Of a stretch of 64,000 nucleotides of DNA, positions 59,761 to 64,000 are shown one piece after another. Positions within the stretch are counted from its first letter, which is position 1; each line of letters begins with the position of its first letter. Made by a program: the position numbers and the translations under genes. The notes beneath the pieces were generated by a model. That model had not been told where the DNA came from, did not search any database, and saw only the letters and a list, made by a program, of their open reading frames with translations. Source of the stretch: Bacteroidota bacterium (lineage in GTDB: Bacteria > Bacteroidota > Bacteroidia > AKYH767-A > OLB10); contig JAHEYP010000003.1 of NCBI GenBank assembly GCA_023251535.1, positions 62,001-126,000 of the forward strand, read 5' to 3'.

Positions 59761-62223
59761 CTATTGTGAAATTAAGTTTACAAATAATCTAGTAGCTCCA
59801 TCTACTCCTGCAGGGATTTCTCTGAAAAACGAAAGTCCTGTATAGATGTATGTTCCTTTTCCGTATTTACAATACAACAAACTGCCTGATAAACTTTTTT
59901 CTCCGTTATCATTCATTTGTATTGGTTGGACATAGTTATTATCGCTTGTTTCAGCAAAATAAATGCCTCGTTCTTGAATCCAATTACTAAAGTCGGCATT
60001 CGTGATTTTGTTAGGCGTTGTAAAAATTGGTAGAGTAGTATCACTAATCGCCACTATAGCATCTTCTTCCGTTACTCTGTTTTTACCCACAATAAATGGG
60101 TATGGTCCTAAATTCTCGGGATGGGAATTGGAAGGAGTGTTGTATTGAATAACTAATCGTCCCCCGTTTTTTACATAGTTTAGTAGCTGCGGCTGAAGAA
60201 TTGATAATCGGTTCTCTACGTTATAAGCTCTAATACCTGTTATGATAGCAGTATACTGCGACAAATCTTTGCCCTCTAATTGTGACGCAGAAAACTCTTC
60301 AATGTTGAATCCAATAGCTCTTAATGAAGCTGGAATAACGTCTCCTGCACCTTTTATGTATGCAATTTTATTTTTTGGAATGATTAAGTCTATTGCTTTG
60401 AGACTTATTGTTGCCTCTGGAAACCATGATAAAGAAGGGATGTGATCGTAATGAATTTCTTTAAAACCTCTTACTTCTGCTTTTATAGACTGTTCATTTG
60501 TAAGATAAAATCTAAGTAATTCTGATTTGGCTCCAGGCGATTTTTCAATTGTGTATTCAATTGTCTTTTCGTCGCCGTTTTTAGAGAATTGGATTGTAGT
60601 TTCATTAGAAGTAACATTCCATCCTTTTCCTGAGACTTCATTTGATAACTGGAATTTTGCTTTAGTATTTCCGTGGTATTGATAAGTTATACTAATTGTT
60701 TTTTTGTTTTCTGAATTGAAATACAATAAAGGATCATTGATTTTTAGTGTTACTTTAGGAGCTATAGCTAATGGATCAGTTAATTCGCCTTTTACCGGAT
60801 CGGTATGATTATATTCAAGAGGTAAGGTAACCGAGATAGGAGCAATGTCGACATTAAAACTTAAAGTAAATGAGATGGAATTGGGAGCGTCATTTCTTGG
60901 CTTTCCAATTTGGCTCAGATCATTTATCGTGAACATTCCTTTGCTATGTTCTTCGCCTAACCAATATGGTTGAGAAAGCGAATTTGAAGCAATGCTCTTG
61001 ATTGAAATAGTTATTAAATTGTTGTTAGATGGGCTGGTGTTATTTAAACTGTCGCCTGCAATTCCTTTTAGTCCTCCAATAAATACTTCAACATTACTTC
61101 TAACTAATATTTGCAATTTCGTTTCAATAGTATCATTGGTAGATACTACAGGAACTGCAGCTGTATACGATGCATAAAATCCGATAGTAGAAAGTATGAT
61201 TTTATCGAGATCTTTAAGTTTTCTTGATTTAAAACTACTTTCAGGAATGGAGGATATTTCTTTTCTCAACTTTAATAAATCAGCAACAGATTTTGACGGA
61301 TTGTCGGTTTTAAATTGAGAAATAATGTTTTTGAATAGTATTTCAATTTCCTTTCCGTTCTTAAATTCCTTCCACATTGAATTGACTCCTTCCATGATGT
61401 CAACAGTAGTGGTATCTCCCTTTAAAAGTTTGAAATACTCTTTTCGTTTGCCCCTTTCTGCTGCTGAACCAAAGCCTTGGCACTTATGCTGTGATCTGCT
61501 TTGTGCAGCTATTTCGCCGTATGATTTTCCTAGTAGAGCATTATAACCGCCGACTTCTAGTTGCAATTGATCTGCTGCGGTGGTATTGTTTTCTCCAAAG
61601 TTGAAAGTGTTCCAGAATAAACGTTTTGGCTGCCATACACCGAATTCTTTCACTTGATCAGGATAAATGTTTGCGTTTCCAGCTAAATCGAATGCTTCTG
61701 AAGCTAGAATTGCACTAGCTGAATGATGGCCGTGTCCTGCTCGGCTATCCTCCGGAAAACGACAAATGATCACATCCGGTTTATACTGACGAATACACTT
61801 CACTACGTCCTTAAGTAAAGAATCTTTGTTCCAGATTGTAAATGTTTCTTTCGGATTTTTCGAAAAGCCGAAGTCGAATGCTCGGGTGAAAAATTGTTCT
61901 CCTCCATCTATCCTTCGCGCAGCCATCAATTCTTCTGTACGGATTAGTCCGAGGTTAACTCCTAATTCGCTTCCAATAAGATTTTGCCCACCGTCGCCTC
62001 TAGTTAAGGCTAAATATCCGGTACGGTAGTGACGTTCATTTGATAAATAGGCTATTAAGCTCGTGTTTTCATCGTCGGGATGAGCAGCTAGGTATAATAC
62101 AGAACCTGTTTCTTGAAGTTTTAGAATGTGATGTAATATTTCCGAACTGTTCTGCGAATACGCCTTAAAAGAGAACAAGAGGAGAGATGAAACGATTATT
62201 GTTTTGAATTTGCGAAAGTCCAT
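59761..62223 (-). CDS. PIG-L/LmbE-family deacetylase, large exported form
   Basis: 820 residues with a signal peptide (1-23, ending KAYSQ). The N-terminal domain has the zinc motif AAHPDDENTSLI (His48, Asp50, Asp51), the GDGGQN and ARRIDGGEQFF segments, and HGHHSASAI with the third zinc ligand. Family members remove N-acetyl groups from GlcNAc-type sugars. A long beta-rich middle region (about 360-620) and a C-terminal amidotransferase-like domain (TAIITGIRAYNVENRLSILQPQLLNYVKNGGRLVIQYN) follow; the latter resembles a ThuA/GATase fold without the catalytic Cys. Probably periplasmic. Confidence 0.9.
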   Translation of the reverse strand: MDFRKFKTIIVSSLLLFSFKAYSQNSSEILHHILKLQETGSVLYLAAHPDDENTSLIAYLSNERHYRTGYLALTRGDGGQNLIGSELGVNLGLIRTEELMAARRIDGGEQFFTRAFDFGFSKNPKETFTIWNKDSLLKDVVKCIRQYKPDVIICRFPEDSRAGHGHHSASAILASEAFDLAGNANIYPDQVKEFGVWQPKRLFWNTFNFGENNTTAADQLQLEVGGYNALLGKSYGEIAAQSRSQHKCQGFGSAAERGKRKEYFKLLKGDTTTVDIMEGVNSMWKEFKNGKEIEILFKNIISQFKTDNPSKSVADLLKLRKEISSIPESSFKSRKLKDLDKIILSTIGFYASYTAAVPVVSTNDTIETKLQILVRSNVEVFIGGLKGIAGDSLNNTSPSNNNLITISIKSIASNSLSQPYWLGEEHSKGMFTINDLSQIGKPRNDAPNSISFTLSFNVDIAPISVTLPLEYNHTDPVKGELTDPLAIAPKVTLKINDPLLYFNSENKKTISITYQYHGNTKAKFQLSNEVSGKGWNVTSNETTIQFSKNGDEKTIEYTIEKSPGAKSELLRFYLTNEQSIKAEVRGFKEIHYDHIPSLSWFPEATISLKAIDLIIPKNKIAYIKGAGDVIPASLRAIGFNIEEFSASQLEGKDLSQYTAIITGIRAYNVENRLSILQPQLLNYVKNGGRLVIQYNTPSNSHPENLGPYPFIVGKNRVTEEDAIVAISDTTLPIFTTPNKITNADFSNWIQERGIYFAETSDNNYVQPIQMNDNGEKSLSGSLLYCKYGKGTYIYTGLSFFREIPAGVDGATRLFVNLISQ

Positions 62224-62407
62224 ATTGTCAAATTATCCCTCAAAAATAGTCGATTCATCGAATTAAAGTGCCTAAATTTGAAAATCCTGTTCTTGCATTA
62301 ATGTTGAAAATTTTGGTATTTTGGATAGATGTCGTTGAATATTCAGCTTATATCAAATTTATTTGTCAACTTTGCAAACAGTTGTATTTGTAAACTGTTA
62401 ATAATTT

Positions 62408-62899
62408 ATGAGTTCAATTTGCATTAATAAGTTTCCTTTAGGTACCATTTTTACACTGATTACTAAAAAGTATGTTTCATCACTTTATAGTAAATTGGAA
62501 GGGATGCCTATCGACCGATATTTTTCGGTATTGATGCTATTGGATAAGGAGCAGCGAGCGTTAAACCAGCAATACATATCAGATGAACTGGGCTTCGATA
62601 AAACAGCCATGGTTCGTATGATGGATTATCTGATGGAAGAGGGTATGGTTGAAAAGGAATTGAATCCTGAGAATAGGCGCGAATATTTAGTGTCTCTTAC
62701 TTCAAAATCCAGAAAAGTTTTACCTGAAATCAAACAAGTTGTTTGCGATTTGAACAAAAAAGCATTTGCAGGTGTAAGTTCAGCTGATACTAAGATGTTT
62801 TTTGAAGTCCTTGAAAAGTTAAATGAGAATTTAAGTCACCATCAAGGTGATGAAGTTATAATTGAAGTTAAATCCCTTCGAAAAAAGAAAAAGAAATGA
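62408..62899 (+). CDS. MarR-family transcriptional regulator
   Basis: A 163-residue winged-helix regulator: YFSVLMLLDKEQRALNQQYISDELGFDKTAMVRMMDYLMEEGMVEKELNPENRREYLVSLTSKS is the recognition and wing region. The C-terminus is Lys-rich (SLRKKKKK). It overlaps the next gene by four bases and so probably represses the efflux operon that it heads. Confidence 0.92.
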   Translation: MSSICINKFPLGTIFTLITKKYVSSLYSKLEGMPIDRYFSVLMLLDKEQRALNQQYISDELGFDKTAMVRMMDYLMEEGMVEKELNPENRREYLVSLTSKSRKVLPEIKQVVCDLNKKAFAGVSSADTKMFFEVLEKLNENLSHHQGDEVIIEVKSLRKKKKK

Positions 62900-63969
62900 A
62901 GAATTACAAACCGATTATTATAGTCGTTATACTAGCTGTGGCTTTGTTTGCACTTAAAGCTATGTTTTTTCCGGCATTAAAGGAGGATTCTCCTGGCGGC
63001 TCTGGTAAACCGGGAGCAGGAGGAAAGCCATCAGCTAACGTTGAAGGCTATATTGCTAAAACCTCAGTTGTTGATAATGACTTATATGTTACTGGTACCG
63101 TTGTCGCCAATGAGGCCGTAGAGGTTCGTTCTGAAATATCGGGAAAAGTGATTGCTGTATATTTTAAAGACGGACAACAAGTTAAAGAAGGCGAACTTTT
63201 GTTGAAAATGGAGGATGCTGATTTAAAAGCTCAACTTCGAAAAGTTCAAGCTCAAATCGTTCTTATAAAGGACAAGAAAGATCGCTACGAGAAATTATTT
63301 AAAATTCAAGGTGTAAGTAAAGAGGAGTTGGATGCTTCTCTTAATGAATTAGAATCTCTTCAAGCTGATGCTGATGTGTTGAATGTTCAGCTAAAGCGTA
63401 CTTCTCTTTTTGCTCCTTTTAATGGTGTTATCGGATTAAAGAATATTAGTGTGGGTGCTTATATTTCTCCTCAGCAAATTGTAGCATCTATCCAACAAAT
63501 TAACAAGGTAAAGATTGACTTCGCTGTTCCTGAAAAATATTCAACTCAAGTAGTAAAGGGATCAAAAATTAATTTCTTCATAGATGGATCTGATAAAGTT
63601 TTTTCTGCTGATGTCTTGGCAGCAGAGTCTTCAGTTGATGTAAATACTCGTACGCTTATGATCAGAGCTTTGGCAGATAATTCGAATGGTTTATTAAAAC
63701 CAGGAGTATTTGTTAAGGTTACTATTAAGTTAGCTACAACAAATGATGCATTGATGGTTCCTAGTATTGCTATTGTGCCAATATTAAAAGGACATCAAGT
63801 TTTTGTTTCGCATGATGGTGTAGCTACAGCAACAAAAGTGAAATTGGGTGTTCGTAACGATACCACAATTCAAGTAATTGAAGGTATTAATCCCGATGAT
63901 ACGATTGTCACAGTAGGAGTAATGGGTGTGCGCGATGGTACTCCTTTGAAATTTACATCTGTCCAATAA
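62896..63969 (+). CDS. RND efflux periplasmic adaptor (membrane fusion protein)
   Basis: A 357-residue HlyD/AcrA-type adaptor. An N-terminal membrane helix (PIIIVVILAVALFALKAMFF) and a Gly/Pro linker are followed by the barrel-sandwich (lipoyl) half EISGKVIAVYFKDGQQVKEGELLLKMED, a coiled-coil hairpin (about 110-160), the second lipoyl half APFNGVIGLKNISVGAYISP, and the beta-barrel domain. It joins an inner-membrane RND pump to an outer-membrane channel. Confidence 0.92.
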   Translation: MKNYKPIIIVVILAVALFALKAMFFPALKEDSPGGSGKPGAGGKPSANVEGYIAKTSVVDNDLYVTGTVVANEAVEVRSEISGKVIAVYFKDGQQVKEGELLLKMEDADLKAQLRKVQAQIVLIKDKKDRYEKLFKIQGVSKEELDASLNELESLQADADVLNVQLKRTSLFAPFNGVIGLKNISVGAYISPQQIVASIQQINKVKIDFAVPEKYSTQVVKGSKINFFIDGSDKVFSADVLAAESSVDVNTRTLMIRALADNSNGLLKPGVFVKVTIKLATTNDALMVPSIAIVPILKGHQVFVSHDGVATATKVKLGVRNDTTIQVIEGINPDDTIVTVGVMGVRDGTPLKFTSVQ

Positions 63970-63978
63970 TTTTTCTAT

Positions 63979-64000
63979 ATGAGTTTATCAAGTATAAGTA
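63979..64000 (+). CDS. Start of an RND efflux permease gene (cut by window end)
   Basis: Only seven codons are visible (MSLSSIS). They begin nine bases after the adaptor stop, and this N-terminus is typical of AcrB-type permeases, which usually continue into the first membrane helix. Confidence 0.6.

Overview
The window looks like a chromosomal segment of an AT-rich Bacteroidota bacterium (Flavobacteriia/Sphingobacteriia-like). Four secreted proteins carry C-terminal sorting domains of the type IX secretion system, one of them a 2583-residue PKD-repeat protein with a gliding-motility-type (type B) C-terminus. Most starts lack a Shine-Dalgarno sequence, one good TAnnTTTG promoter box is visible, and there is a GWxTD-domain protein, a family typical of this phylum. 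No phage genes, transposases, rRNA or CRISPR arrays were seen.

Layout. 1-641: 3' end of pyruvate:ferredoxin oxidoreductase. 979-3385: ammonium transporter with an outer-membrane porin. 3778-5698: an endonuclease/exonuclease/phosphatase-family protein, a subclass B1 metallo-beta-lactamase and a small hypothetical. 5846-16227: respiratory complex I operon in the order nuoA-B-C-D-H-I-J-K-L-M-N plus an unknown Pro-rich protein; nuoEFG are absent and a 249-bp low-complexity spacer lies where they usually sit. 16459-18799: secreted protein, ACR3 arsenite exporter behind a strong palindrome, small membrane protein. 18855-21156: AraC regulator, RclC/DUF417-like membrane protein and an MsrA homologue whose catalytic Cys is Ser. 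21798-28588: arylsulfotransferase-like secreted protein, a two-component system whose kinase has a LamG-like sensor, and two exported proteins. 28770-30000: SDR oxidoreductase and tRNA-Ser(UGA), the latter followed by two degenerate 128-bp tandem copies of itself. 30196-37081: GWxTD protein, glycosyltransferase, FAH-family protein, RND/MMPL exporter, an unannotated 35-residue membrane microprotein, and IPP isomerase. 37475-45226: giant PKD protein. 45294-49486: LolA-like, FtsK, Crp/Fnr regulator. 49521-51910: CstB-like persulfide dioxygenase/rhodanese and two YeeE/YedE transporter halves. 51966-62223: minus-strand housekeeping block (peroxiredoxin, thioesterase, SlyD-like PPIase, phosphoesterase, PPC protein, AlkA-like glycosylase, RsmF-like methylase, subtilase, MFS, PIG-L deacetylase). 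62408-64000: MarR regulator and the start of an RND efflux operon.

How the genes fit together. A PFOR beside a complex I that lacks the NADH-dehydrogenase module is compatible with ferredoxin- or otherwise non-NADH-fed electron entry, unless nuoEFG lie elsewhere. The Crp-CstB-YeeE/YedE block is a reactive sulfur handling unit. The AraC/DUF417/MsrA-like block resembles an oxidant (reactive chlorine) response set. Functions are read from motifs by eye; no database search was run.
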